In this document: positions 38,601-51,928 of the stretch, in pieces | Numbering within the stretch: position 1 is the first letter of the stretch | How the letters are laid out: the number at the start of each line of letters is the position of its first letter | Source of the DNA: Setophaga petechia | Lineage: Eukaryota; Chordata; Aves; Passeriformes; Parulidae | DNA: 64,000 nucleotides | NCBI GenBank assembly: GCA_024362935.1 | Contig: JANCRA010000003.1 | Coordinates: 10,610,517-10,674,516 of the forward strand | Direction: 5' to 3' | Notes under the pieces: model-generated | Seen by the model: only the letters and a program-made list of their open reading frames with translations | What the model was told of the DNA's origin: nothing | Database searches by the model: none | Made by a program: the position numbers and the translations under genes

Positions 38601-40324
38601 ATTTATAGTCACTCTTCATCGAATTTGCAATTGTTCCGCTTCAGTAAAATGCACAGACAAGTTTTAAAATTATTGCTGAACATATTAAGTGTAGATGCCA
38701 CATTTTTCTGGATAGCTGAGACATAATTAGGGCTAAGCAGGGGTGGTTCTGACCACTCAGTCCTGAGAAGGTTCCTGTTGGGGCTGTTACACAATTCAAA
38801 CCCCACTAAAATCCACCTGTCAGTTAGGAGATTATTTGCTCTTATAATTATATAGATAATGTCTTCATTTTGCACAACTAGACATATTTGAAATTTTGTG
38901 TGGAACAATATTCGTACAATTATGTATTTGGTTTAGAATCACTATTTCATTTCTTCCCCCACTTCAAAATTCCTACCATCCAAATACTGAAAAGGAATAA
39001 TTTGGAAAATTATGCAAAGCTAACAGCTAATAATGGTTGAAGGAAAGAGATCACAAGTTCCATTGGCTGACATTTGTATAAACTATTTGCAGAAATCTTG
39101 AGAAAAGTAACTCTGGCCACGGAAAGAAAGATGAGGTTATGAGTGATCTGTGAACAAGGAAAAGGTCCAATAAATTGGCTCACTTATTCACACTGAATAA
39201 TTCAAACAGCTTGACTCAACACTAGACATACTCCTTACTCCTTTTAAAGGATTAAAATATTCATGGTTTCTTCTGTCAAATGCCATTATCACTCTGTAAT
39301 GTCAGGAGCAATGGCTATCTTCCCAGGGCTGTAAGAGGCTTGGATGTAGATCATCAGCTCCAGCTGTGGAAGATGCCTGGCAAACACTGCTTCTACCTGT
39401 GGTCTCAGACTCAAATCTATGTGTGCTGCTGGTCCTAGCAAAGGCAACTTCAAACACTATCTCCATCTTTATGCCCATGTTCTAGTGCCACATTAGCACT
39501 GCCAGGCTGTGCTGCCTGCCAGCAGTGTGCAGTGATAGCTCAGAAAGAAGGACATCTACTTCCTTTCATAGTTGTGACTAGATCATGTTAGACAATATCT
39601 TTACCCTTGTAAAAATAAAAGAAATTCCATTTCTCAAGTACAAAGCTCATGTACAAACCTCCCTTTGCCCCTTTGCACAGCCAGGCACACAAAGCCAAAT
39701 GGGAGCAAATGATGACAAGGCAAGAGGGGTGTTGAAATGTGAGTGGTTTTTATCAGAGAAAGCCACTACAATGAGTTATACAGAAGCCATCAACTTCTTA
39801 AAGCAGCTATTGGCATCTCTCCTCAAAATAAAAATAGAGGGGACAAGGAGCTAATATGCTGGAGCACATTCCCAACCATAATCTTTCAAAGACACTCAGA
39901 AGACAGATTTTCTTTAGTTGCATCAACATTCCAGTCTACTTCAATTCATATTTTGCAAGATGGACACACTTTATAAATTCTTTAAGGATTCTCTGTGCAT
40001 TTGGTAAATTCCTCTTTAATACAATCCAACCTGTTCAGTTTTTCAGTAGATTTTTTTCCCCTTTCTTTTAAAGACATCTTAATTAGTCTAATCCTGACTG
40101 GTCTCTTTCCAATGTTCCTGTTGGCACAGTAGGATTTCAATTAACATTCTGCTTTAGCACTGCAAATGCCCTTGCTCAGATTTTTTTTTTTTTAATGTGC
40201 TATTTTGGATGCCATCTCTGTTCTCTTTTCTTCCTCAAAAATTGTTCAGCTTCTAAAAGGTTTTGGAAGCAGAGGTTGTTCTGTCAGTTTGTGCTTTCTG
40301 AGCTTATAAAGAAATAGCCCACCA
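35696..40324. other. AT-rich non-genic stretch
   Basis: No gene or repeat family is recognised. Overlapping plus frames at 38233-38491 and 39585-40071 reach 89 codons without motifs. Towards the end there is a T12 run near 40182-40193. Confidence 0.5.
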
Positions 40325-41040
40325 TTAATTTTTTTTTTTCTCCGCTTGAGGGTTATAGTCCTTGTATGTTTTGACCACATCACTCATCCCCCCTTCAATC
40401 CCTTCTGGTTTCAAAACAGCAAGTTCATGCTTCTTGTCCTCAGCTTCAAGGCTCTTCAAAACTCCACCCTTCTTTATTTGTCTGTTCTTGTCTTTAATTG
40501 CATTTCTCTTTCTCTTTTTCACGCACACATACACACACACTCACACTCTTCCTTCAAATCCACCAACAATAACAATCCTCTCTGCTGTTTGTCAGCTTCT
40601 CTCACACAGCTCCACCCTGCCCCTCACACATGGAGTGCCCTCCCTGAACTGAGCTGTCAGGAGATTGTCCTCGCTTCTTTGAAATCTATCCTTAAAAATC
40701 CACCTCTGCTGCAACGTCTAAAATAAATCAGCTAATTAATGATGGTTATTTTGAGGGGCAGATGGAATAGCTGACATTTAATTTACAATAATAATTTTTA
40801 AAAACAAAAAAAAAACCTTTTGTGCAAGTGTGAGTAAGTATCTTAATCTGTTTTAGACTGCTCTTCCAAAGGGACAGCAATATGGATGGAGCAGTGCCTA
40901 GATCCTGCAGCCTGTGCACATCATCCCTGGCTGATTTTAGATCATGGGAAACTCTTTTTCTCTACTCTTTACCTGTTTTGCATGTTTAAACTATAAACTC
41001 TGCAGGATAGCAACTGTGGATATGTCTACTCTGCATACCA
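40325..41040 (+). mobile_element. Ancient CR1-superfamily (L2/L3-like) LINE 3' part
   Basis: A 126-codon open frame (40346-40726) keeps the layout of the C-terminal, post-reverse-transcriptase part of L2/L3-type LINE ORF2. A DHIT motif sits at residues 10-13 (family: DHITP). An 'HWLPV..R..FK.LLL.FKAL...APxYLS'-like region spans residues 17-48, here reading FMLLVLSFKAL at 27-37 and YLS at 44-46. WSALP at 96-100 stands for WNSLP. LASLKSILKN at 109-118 stands for the terminal SFKSxLKTHLF signature. About 230 bp downstream, 'ctataaactctgcaggatag' resembles the 'actgtaagctctttggggcag' 3'-UTR block of such elements. The upstream polymerase domain is absent. The frame uses a TTG rather than an ATG, so it is a relic, not a gene. 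Confidence 0.65.
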
Positions 41041-43306
41041 TGTAGTAACTGATAACCTTTAAGTGGAATAGGAGAGAGAAGTCCCAGCAGTGTGGACTTA
41101 ATTTTCTCAAAAGGTATTCTGTATTATGCAATACATATCCACAGCAATTAACACAGTGACAAAATTACCTTCATTGAATTATCTTGGAAATGCATAGCTT
41201 AAATAAAAATAACAATGCTAAGTACCTTACTACTACTGCAAATACAATATAACCATACTTCTGTTTAACCTGCAAGCCTGTTAACCACAACTATTTAAAT
41301 GTGTGGGCTTGACTTCAAAGGCACTGCTACCAAAAATATCCATTTATGTTCACTATATTTATAATTGCTTACAGGCAAACAAATTATTGCTGTGAATCTA
41401 AATCTGCAAATTTCAGTTCCAATCCAGACTTCTGTAAAATTCTGCTACTTTAATACAACTAGAAACCTCATTTATTAGGTTAGAAACAGAGACACACATC
41501 TGCAGCTAACCATTCTTTTTCATTGCTCTTGGCTACCACAATTGGCACACCTTAACCACACGGGCCCAATAAACCAATCAGACTTTTCTGTGCTTACTCA
41601 TCTTCTCTGGAAAACTAGCTTATGTTTGTGGTACATCAGCTTTCAGTCACTGAAAAGAGTGTAAAATATCTACAGGTTGAGAAATTTGTTGCAAAACTTA
41701 GGTATTTAGAGAATGGCAGATGAAGAACAGTGGTAAACCAGGATTGTTGCCACTATAAAACTACTTCAAATTGGAACATATAATCAACATAGCAATCTGC
41801 AGTAAATGAATGAAAATTTTCAAGTGTTCCAAAAGATATAATAAGTACAAAACACCTAACAAGAAAAAGTTCATTTCCACCCCTTATATAGTGACTGAAT
41901 AGTGTTGCTGCGTTGTGTCTTATTACATTCCTCTGCTTCCAAAAACTCCATTAGAAACTGTGAAAATAATAATAAATAATTTTTAAAAAGTCAGGAACAT
42001 TATACATTTTCAGCTCTGCAGTCTTACAGGAAAGCAACCCAAAACATCCTCCCCACGGACACGGAATGCTCACATGAATTTTCAGTATTTCACCAGAGAT
42101 AGGTACAGCCATATGGAGACCTAAGCATCACCTGAAGAGCCCAAATTTCCAATTCTACACAGTGTGACCCTGTTCCCATATAGCCATTTCATGGCTGCAT
42201 CAGGATTTTCTATTCCAAGGCAAGCCCAGTCATCTACTATTTAACACCTTCTCATGAGTTTTCATCCAGAGGAACCTCACCAATGAGTTCTGGGATAAAA
42301 GGGAGCACTGCAGGAAACACCTAAGTAAGTTTGCCAGGGTGGAGGAGGAAGCTTATCTTTCAATTACTGTTTCCTCTGTACAGGGATCAAGTGAACATAA
42401 TTTGTGCCAAACAGCTCAGACTGACATGGTGCACAAAATCACAATTAATCTGGTATCCTCATCCTGGAATACCACTAGGTTATTAGTTTTACCTATCAGG
42501 AAAATATCAATGTCTTATCACTTCCTTGAGAAAACACATGAAGTGTTTACACACCTTATATCTTGACCATGCAAATCTATACATGTATTTTTCTTCTTTT
42601 TTTTATTAAACTGATGTTTCTAACCGGTAGGGGAGGAATAAAGAGCTGGTAATGGCAAGGAAAAGAAGTGTGTGGGATCTTCTTTTGAGCATAATTCTTC
42701 AGTACATTAAATGAACTAACAAAAGAGAAATTAAACATAATACCATGCCATAGTACTATGACATAAGTGTCAACCTAGAATTTCAAATACAATAATAAGA
42801 GTCTTCTAATAATTATATAGGTGGCAAACAAGGCTTTAGGGCAAACATATGTGGCAAAAAATTACTAATAGCATTCTAACAGAAAATCAGCTATGACCGA
42901 CCCTTCCTATGCATCATATTCTGGTAAGGTCAGCTTGGTGGAAAGGTTAAGAGCAGTTAAACACTGACCCATCCCTCCCTAGTCTTTTCCATATTCATAG
43001 GAAGCTATCATCCATATTCATGCAACAAGATAAGTACCTTGAACATGCAGAGGTTAAAAAAAAAATTCTTTACAATCTTATTCAGTGCCATGACACTAAT
43101 TCCCAGAGCATGGATCAGGACATAAATTAGTGTGTCTGTAAGGCTGGGCAGGATAGGTGAACAGAAAACATAGAGCAGCCCCTGGGTGACACTTAAATAT
43201 TGAAAATATACATTCTGAAATCCTGTAACAAATCCACAACTCTTGGACATGGGTAGACCACAATGATTTCACAAAATGATGCATACAAGTGTCAGCCTTT
43301 GCACAG
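41041..43306. other. AT-rich non-genic stretch
   Basis: Nothing recognised. Frames are at most 75 codons on the plus strand, without motifs. Confidence 0.5.
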
Positions 43307-43366
43307 ATCCACCTGCATACCTGCAAATACATGGATATCTGGAACCTGAAATTCCAGCCCTCACAG
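43307..43366 (+). other. Candidate 60-nt exon by splice signals
   Basis: An acceptor gcctttgcacag (ending 43306) and a consensus donor ccctcacag|gtaagt bound a 60-nt segment. Its first frame is open for exactly 20 codons, so it would be phase-neutral. The peptide is not recognised. The opposite strand also carries a 116-codon frame here (43096-43446), so openness is weak evidence. Confidence 0.2.
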
Positions 43367-44335
43367 GTAAGTGGCATGAGGGGCCCAAGGTTGTGACAAA
43401 ATCTTAGGCCAGTACCTTCAAACAATAACAAAATCAAAAGGCACATCCTGTTCTCACTGTAATACTGGTGTTACCTCTACTTAGTTTTTTTTACAAGAGA
43501 ACTATCTAATAAAATCATAGAGCTTTATGTACCTCTTCTTTTGTTCTTCACACTTCTGGTGTGTAGCACTGAATGCAGCTGGAGAGAAGCAAGGCTCAGA
43601 AACACCTGGTCCTTTTGAAAAACTTACCTTACTTGCATATGATTTTGTCTTTCCTGTGAATTAACTCTCCAAACATGAGTTCTCCTTCTGTATTTCCTTT
43701 GTCTCTCTGTCTTCATTTCCATCACTTAAAAAAAAAATTAAATTGCCTAATATTAACTTTATAATGAATTTATATTTCTTTTGCCCTACATTTTTTGCAG
43801 GTGAAAAATATATCCAATTAACTGGTACTCCCCCCCAAACAGAACTTATTTTCCTGCCTACAGAAACAGAAAATAATGAACCTCACTGGACTAATATATT
43901 CATATAGTAAATGCTAGTTTCACTCCCTGCCCATTTCTTCTTACAGGAAAAAGTTACCTTCTTTCTTTCTTTCCATTCCTACAGAGGTATCAGCTCCTTC
44001 AGTGCATTTCAGTAGGCAAAATGGCTCCATTTCTTTTGCCATTCTACTTATCATTATTTTCATAAGGCTAGCAGAGCAATAACGGAGGCTAGATCCTTAA
44101 ACTAATAGCTTTCTACTGTACTTATTAGGTACAGATTTATACAGCATCTTTGCAAGCATTAATTTACCAATTTTTAAATGCAGATTCTATCTTCCAGATT
44201 TCAGTCACAGAAACCCAGGTTTCTGCACTGGAACTTTGCTGAGGCAGAGGTCTGAAAACTTGGATTTATTCAGACCACATGGAGGTACCTCAGCCTCAAG
44301 TGACTAAAAAAAAATAAATGAAAAAAGGGAGGGAG
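43367..44335. other. Non-genic sequence
   Basis: A strong acceptor-like tract (ttctttctttctttccattcctacag) ends near 43984, without a convincing donor downstream. Nothing else is recognised. Confidence 0.4.
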
Positions 44336-45002
44336 GACACAGGTGACCTTGAGTGCTGACAGGGTGGAGGGACCCCCTACCACTGCACCTGAGCCCAGCA
44401 CTGCCATCCACACCCAGTGCTCACAGGGGCAAGGGCATATCCATGGCCAGGGCCAGGCTTCAGGGGAGATGATGGGAAGAGGGTGACTGAGGCCCTGGCA
44501 GCAGAAGGCCCGTAAATTGTCTCTGAAGATTAAATGGTTCCCGTAAAAACTCCTCTCCTGTTTGTGAAATACAGCTGGGCTGGAGGGCCCCCTGTAATTC
44601 CCGTCCATTGTATTACAGCAATACTTGTGAGCCTGTGCTGCTGTCACAGCAGCCTTGCATTTCCCTGCCTCACACTCCTTTCTCTCTCCAAGGGAAGGTG
44701 GAATGTCTAAGCACCTTGCTGCCTTTAAGGGATTGTATATTTATGATGCCCTTCTGAACCAAGGGAATGATCCTGTTCCAGGCAGGTGAGGGCTGCCTGA
44801 GCAGCTCCTTCACAGCCCCTCAGCCCAGCCAGTCTGACTCCAGAGCAGGAGAGTTTCTTCACAGCTTTGGACTGGTGTGCTTTGCACCTGAAGCAAATGT
44901 GTTTCCCAGCTGTGCTGCAGAGACCAGGCTGCATCTTGGCAAGACAAGGCAGCCAAAACTCAACAAGAAAGTAAAGCCCAAACAAATTCTGAAGCTCCTG
45001 AG
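44336..45002. other. GC-richer block of unknown origin
   Basis: Base composition rises clearly above the flanks from about 44336 to 45002. A 125-codon minus frame (44270-44647) and opposing 86- and 81-codon frames (44725-45012) are open, none with a recognisable domain. Within it, tttacggg/cccgtaaa words recur near 44510 and 44542. It could be an old transposon or an exonised segment. I cannot assign it. Confidence 0.3.
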
Positions 45003-48000
45003 CTCACATTAGGACTTTTACACTTTTCTTATCTTAGATCTTGAAAAGACAAAAAGAAAGAAAAAATATTAATATGATATTTTACTGTGCATTGTCTAAT
45101 TTGCCACTTTAGTTTGTATGATTTGCCGAGTTTCATAAAAAGCACTGAGAAAGTTTATAAATATGTAAGTAAATATTTACTTCCCTTGAGAAACACTTTT
45201 TGTCACTAACTGCTGCAAAGGGAGTTTATTATTGATGAAATCAGCTGTCCTGAATGTTCTAATTTAATAGGAGCACACACAAAAGTCCTATTTTTATCTG
45301 TTATATAAAGGAAATTCTGAGTCTTTTAAAATTTCATAGATTTCTTTTGATGAAGAAGACACCAGGCAAAAGTAAATGCTGATTAAAAAAATATAATCTT
45401 TAAGTAATTTGATTTCATCTTTCATTTTATAGCAATTTTTTTGCTTGTTTGTTAGCACTAAAACTTCACTGTGAAGTGGGTCACTGGTAGAAGAATTAGC
45501 AGATGATACTGCAGCTGATAAAAACTCTAGAAGAAAATAATTTGGAAAGAGATTTAACTTTTAAAATTCAGCATCTCTTTCTAACTAAATACCTACGTGA
45601 GATCATGCTATCCAGAGTTGTCTTTAGACAATAAAAACCAAATGAGAGCCATGGTGAAGGCACACTGTAATGAGAACTGGCTATTTAGGATGATAGTCTA
45701 GGGTATTTTTCCTACCTGGCATGTTGGAAGGTGTGTAGAGAGATCTGAGGCAGTGGACCACTATCAGCAGTACAGCAAGGTCACACCATGTTACCTACTG
45801 AGACTAAGCTACCCTACTTTTTAGCAGTGTTCAGTCACCCCATGCAAAGCACTGGGAAGTTCCAGGTCCACATGCCCAGCTCCTGTGGGGTTGCCACCTC
45901 AAGTGCTGACTGTCCAAATTCATGATTTCTGCTAAGCACTGTTACAGTTTGCTAAAGGTGGAACACATTTTATATGCATCATTTTTAGCCCTATCTCACC
46001 TGAAGAGAGTATTTGACCCTTGTTTTATTGACTATATACCCTTTGTGACCTCCTCTCTGGACAGATCAAATGGCACATAGAAGCAATGTCAGTGGCAGAA
46101 GCTTGTTTGTGCAGAGAGGAGAACATACCTGCAGAGAACCCCAGAAATAATGGGAGCATTATATGAAGCAGGGGAGAACAGCATGGCTCCTAGAACATCT
46201 GCCCATTTAGCAGGTTGGAATTTGTTGATTAGAAGTCCTTCAACAAATACAGTTTAAATATTTTTAAGAGAGTCTACCTGCAGAATTCCACAGGTCTATA
46301 AGAAGCTTATGCAGAGAAACACTTTGTGTTCCATTAGCAAAAACCTGAGGAAACTCCTCTCAGCAGCCTGAGCTATGTAATATGGAAAAGCTAAGCAGAC
46401 ACACTGAAAGCAGAGCAGTAGTTTAGGTTAAAATATATATTACTGCCTGGGATTACACGATTTTCTGAGTTTAGTTTATGTTTCCATTTGTCAACGTATC
46501 TAACAGTGTATTCTTTGTGGCCCTGGCACATTATAAGGGAGCAGTTCTTCCACTAATCTACAGAAATGCTTCAGTTCTTTGACAATAAGAATTATGGGTC
46601 CTTTCGTTCAAGTAAATCAGGCATTTCAGGATTCTTGTGGATTTAATGCTTCTCAGAGAAGTTGTGCTACATAGGCTTACTTGTCCTAGGATTTTGAGAG
46701 CCTTTTAAAAGCCTCTTTTGGATAATAACACACCAAGTCTTCCTTTCTGTTTGACCCTAAAACTTCCAGTTTTCCACTTGACTCCCAAGTTCAGTATAAG
46801 ACACAAGGTTTTAACCTTGTTTGTAACCTTTTCTCCTGAAAAAGCCACAGGCTGGGGGCTCTGTTTCTTCTTGATCTCTTGTTCAGCATGGCTGCAGAGG
46901 AAACATGCTTTAGCAAAGTGCCCCTTTGCCCGCAGCAGGGAATTTATCAGCAGATGTGGATCCTAGCCTTGCCAGATATCCCAGCTTGCATGGACAGTAT
47001 AGTCTACTGACAGAACACTCCTGCCAGGGAAGGCAAGGACTTTTGGCTTCTGAGTCTATGAGGTCTGAACATCAGCTCTGGAGTTCACATGTGCCCTGAT
47101 CTCCACCCACACTGTCTTTTATTCTAGAACCCTTTAGTCCTGTAAATAACAAAGCTTTGGATTTTTACCCCAATCTGCTTTGTGCCTTTTTTAGGATAAC
47201 ACTTTTCAAAAGTCCCACCGCCCCCATCTCTTGTAATCAATAGCATGGGATCAATATCTAAGGGTCAAGACCTTTTCTTTTTCCTGTGGCTAAGCTTTTT
47301 CCAGCCTTGCATTTTAAATAAAACCTGTATTCCCAGTCATCTGTAAAAAGGCTAGGAAGAAAAAAGACAGCTGATTAGTGTCTCTCTTTTAGGTCTTAGG
47401 GTAATGGCTGCTTTTACCTTTCTAGTTTAATTCAGCACATTTACAAAGCAGTAAATCTGTCAGTGTGGCTTTAACTTCTATCATGTGCATATTAATAGGA
47501 ATAGTAATCAAAACATCGAGAGAGTTTGGGTGTTAAAACTGGTAATATTTTCTTTAAGTGCTAGTACACATTTGGCTTGGAAGGTGTTCAATATTGCAAG
47601 GGATTTTTAAAGTAAGATTTATCTCCTATCTATATAGAAATGTTTTGTGGTAAATCTGCTTATTTGTACCCCAAAGGGTATGACTTTGTCATCATGCTGA
47701 TGTTTTCATGGAACATATTTGTAAAACACAATTCCTAACTTTTCTTGCTTACATTAGGAAGAATGCTGATTAAGTGGAATCAGTATGTAAGAAAATATCT
47801 AGCAGCTGTTCTCTTATTGAAAAATCATAAATACATGGAAAAATAATCACACATACATTTTATGCCAATTAGCAAGTACTTTTTTAATTAAATCATATTG
47901 AACATTACAGCATAGTCTTAATATTACTGAAATCCATATAAAATATAGGGATAGTGGAAGGAGAGAGAAAACATCTCCATCAATATATTAGGAAGTTTTT

Positions 48001-51000
48001 GATAATAAGCCAGGTGAATGGGTTCAAGGGATTCCTGCTTATGTGATTTTTTATAATTTTACCTATATATATTTATATCATTCCAGTGCTCTCATTAAAA
48101 AAAAAAAAAGGGATAAAAGCTGCTTTCATTTCAAACAGCACAAAGGATAAGAAAAACTACTGCCTTACTACAAATTATTTGCAGTTTCAGTGTTGCCAAC
48201 ATACAACAGCTGTAAATCAAGGATGTATTTTGAAATATCCTAAATCAGTTTTTACAAATCAACACCCTTAGTAACAGCTTTCAAAGAATAAAAGAATACA
48301 GCCATGGGAATTTGTATTTATGGCTGAGGATAAGTATGAATTAAATGTATCTATTTCACTTATACTGCAAAGTACTATTATTCAATGGACCAAAATAGTA
48401 TCAATTTATCTGTATTCACATTTTATTAGGAAAGAGGTGCAAAACCATGCAGGTTTTAATGATGTAGATAATAATAATCAGGAAAGAAAATGCTCCCCAG
48501 TGAGGATGAAAGAGGAGCATGCTACCTTCTCAGAGGTTCAGCACTGTATCTTTGGGAAAAGAAGTATACATGCAAGAACATTGTTCTGGAACACAGTAAA
48601 GGAGTTCACTGTCTTTGTCGACTGCAAACTAAAAGCCTTTGCTCTTCCCTCCTCATGTATCAAATCATTTTTGCCTTGCACACACCACCTACACACCTAA
48701 CACTTCACTGACAATGGTTTGCCTTTCCCTGCTACCCCACAAACACAATGGAAAGTTAATTGAATGTTTTATGCTTTAGCAATATCAAAGAAATGAAAAG
48801 AACGCAGGTTTCAACTGTATTTCAATAATAAGTGCATTAATTTTTACCTTTTAACTGACACTTGTACTAATTTCCTTAAATGCTCTTTTTTACTCTTTTT
48901 TGATCTGTCTGGCTTTGTCGGGTCTGATGATGAGGGCTTACTTCAAATGCAAAAAGATTAGCTCTCTTTCCTTTAATAGCACAATTACAGCTTGTGTGAT
49001 GTCTAAATCATGAAAGATATCAGGGACAGACTTCTAAAGTCGCATCAGTTTATTAAAAAAATGGTAGTAATCATTTTAATATCAAAATTACTCTCATTTC
49101 CTAGTGGCATTTAGGAATTATTGGGGACGAATACACATACAGACAAAGATTAGTAGCCATTTACTTCTAATTTGATTTAGATAATTGTTATAAATAACAC
49201 AATGAAATTAAAAGGCTCTGTGTTACATTTTCACCTCTACCCAAGATGTTGTTCAGGCACTAAAAGAATATTGCCACATCAAAGCAAGAACCAAGAGATC
49301 TGGTTCGACATTTTAAGATATGCCAGAATCTACATCTCATTTTTGGATTTAGTTCAACATGGGACTTAGCACTGAACACGGAAGAATAAATGTGTCTTCT
49401 ATAAAGATATGTAATACATTTAATCCCATCAATGCTTAGTCTACTTTTTAAATCCTGGATTTAATATACTTTAGTAAGAGAGGGCAAGATTAAGATACCC
49501 TTTCTCATACTGGATCACACCTACCTCCTCAAGATTACCATTAGTTATATTACGACAGCAAGAAAAGTCCCTGCTCAAGATGTGGGTCTGCAAATGATGA
49601 AGTAGAATACAAATCTAAAGAGAGAAGGAAGATTCAGCTTACACTCCAAACTGGCTTTGAATCACACTCATTCATGGAATGGTCATGGCTGGCTAAGATA
49701 AAGAGGGATAGCAAAAGCTGGAGAAGGTAGCAGCTATCTTCTTCAAGAATATTCCATAAAATACTGAATTTCTGCATTAAAGACTTAAAAAAATGCTAAT
49801 TCCCTAAACATCTATATAACACGTTGGGTGAGGCAGGTGAAAGAATAAAGCTGTTGCAGTGGTCTTTTTCAAATATTTTAGGATTTTGTGGCTATTAAAC
49901 AGTAGTTGCAAAGAAGAATTTGATAGTTAAATACAAGAGTGAAAATACAAATTGCTTTAGGAAGAGCAAGTACTAGCTTTGATAAATTTTAAGTTCATAA
50001 CAGATAAAGTGGAACAGTTTGACCCATTGTCAGTCTATTTTAAGATGAACATTTGTTAAATTCTAATGAAAAAATGTAGCACTTAAACTTTGGCAGAAGG
50101 ACAATTAGTTTTTTTTTCCCTGAGTTGAATAAAATCACATGGCACTGATTTTTACTTTAACTACAAGCAATAAATATGAGCTGCAACAGACTCTCACAGC
50201 TACTGGCCATATCTACATGAATACAAGCAAAGTTCACTTCAATTCCAAGCACACAAAATTTATGTCTACACCATATAGCTTATCATGCATTAAGCCTGTA
50301 CATACAAGAGCCTATTTTTTAGTGTTAAGAACAACTTGCACCTTTTTGATGTGCAGGGCTATAATCAGCCCAGCCAATCAATGCTGCCTCCACCAAGAAG
50401 AAAGAAAAAGGCTGAGCAGCGATTATACACCGTCAGCTAACTCCCAAACACTTCAGGCAGTTGAGCCTGAGAACTTTTAGTTTAATTTACATTAAAACAT
50501 CTACCTTCTGCCACTTATCTGCCACATGCATTAGGATTATTTTTTTGTTTTGCATTTTCAGAGATTGCTAGTGAAGCATGGTGCTTGGGGAGACACTGTG
50601 CCTACAGAAGACACTTGAGAAAGTTTATAGGGAAACAAACTCCCAGTTTCCCTACTCACAGTCAGTAGATTTACACTTTACTATAATTAGAATGAACAGT
50701 AAGCTGTCATTCTTCTGTAGATGCTCTATGGATCTATCCACGGAGAGAAGATTTTGGAAGCAGATAATCTTTCCATTCTTAGGCTCTGCTTTGAATATGT
50801 CAATTAAAGAAAACATAACAAAGACAGGCAGACCAAAATGAAACACCAGAGTTCTGGAAAACCTCTGGAAGAAAAAATGATAGTGTCATATATAAGACTG
50901 AGCAAAGTGGGGAGGGGGTTGTCTGCACAAGTTTCAATCCTGTGACTAAATTTTGCATAAACCAAAATTATTAGAGGAGGCACCAGCTCAGGACCTTTAA

Positions 51001-51477
51001 CACTGACACAGCACATTGTGGCATGCACAATGTGAATTCTTATCTTGGATGCTGGCTCACTATGTTAGGGCACAGGCTCCCAGATTCTAGTTTTAAGCTG
51101 ACTGGATACAGAGAACAAAATGGCATTTGTCAGGCTTGAAAGGGAGCACGATGTACAGGTGGAGCTACCTTGACTGTTGTTGTCCAAAATTATATTTTTT
51201 TCTCCCCAGTAAGGGTCTCAAAATCATCCACTAGTGTCTTAATTAATAAACTCAATAAAAAATGAAGATAAATATTTTTTCAGAATTTCTAGAAGACAAA
51301 TTTTAAGGGAGAGGCCATAGCATAAATGGGTTACAGAATGAAAATTTTGGCAGCTCTGTAATCAGTTCTTACTAGAATCTATTGCACTGTTTGATGGTAA
51401 TTGTGATGAAATATATGGGCAGAAGTCTATTTTACCCTTTGTATGTCCATGCTTCTCCAGATATACTCCTGCAATTA
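45003..51477. other. AT-rich non-genic stretch
   Basis: No gene or repeat family is recognised. The longest frames are 126 codons (48320-48700, plus) and 113 codons (50139-50480, plus), both without motifs. An AT-rich block around 47870-48110 ends in an A12 run. The interval 48880-49060 looks of ordinary complexity and CpG-bearing relative to its flanks, but I cannot say more. Confidence 0.45.
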
Positions 51478-51928
51478 GGATCCAGACTACTTTTCCCTCT
51501 CTTGCCAAGCTTATTGAATTTCTATCTGTCTACATCATCTACAATTTCCTGCTGAATTAATCTCTTGTAGCCTACTTCTTGAACCTATTAAATCAGACTT
51601 CCAGTCTGTACTCCACTGAAACTTGACTGAAACTTCTCTTAAAGACAGTTCTTTTCTTCTAGTCAAATTCCAGGGTCTGAATCTTTTTACATTTCCCTGT
51701 GACATCTCAGCAGGTTCTCACATAACCTGCCATCTTTTCTCTACTAAATCTTGTCTTCATAAGTTGGTTTGGTTTGGGGTTTTTCTTTCATTTTAAATTG
51801 TCTTTCTGTTCTTCTGTGTCTCTAAACAAGACACACTCAGTACACACTCCTCAACTCTATCCACTACCTCCCACATCTATCTAGTACAGAAGGTATCTTA
51901 GGGCCTTTTGTTACTATCTTTTCTACAA
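51478..51928 (+). mobile_element. LINE reverse-transcriptase fragment (L2/L3-like)
   Basis: Read as decayed protein, this follows the order of RT palm motifs of CR1-superfamily LINEs. 'tttccctctcttgccaagc' plus 'ttattgaa' stands for the RPISLLPxLSKxIE block. 'tactccactgaaact' (about 51609-51623) encodes YSTET, the conserved (Q)SGFR..(H/Y)STET block. 'gacatctcagcaggttc' (51701-51717) stands for the catalytic DLSAAFD block. 'gtacagaaggtatcttaggg' plus 'ccttttgttac' (51884-51914) stands for VPQGSxLGPLLF. Stops and frame changes lie between the blocks and the catalytic Asp codons are damaged, so it is dead. An 11-bp duplication (actgaaacttg) follows the STET block. Confidence 0.65.

Noticed and set aside
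40527..40553. CA microsatellite as an independent repeat
   Set aside because: It is short and irregular, and lies inside the LINE relic frame, where it explains the His/Thr-rich middle of the peptide.
48320..48700. 126-codon plus frame
   Set aside because: No motif, no splice context, AT-rich codon content. A chance frame in 64 kb is expected.
50139..50480. 113-codon plus frame starting with ATG
   Set aside because: The peptide is unrecognised and there is no supporting promoter or splice structure.
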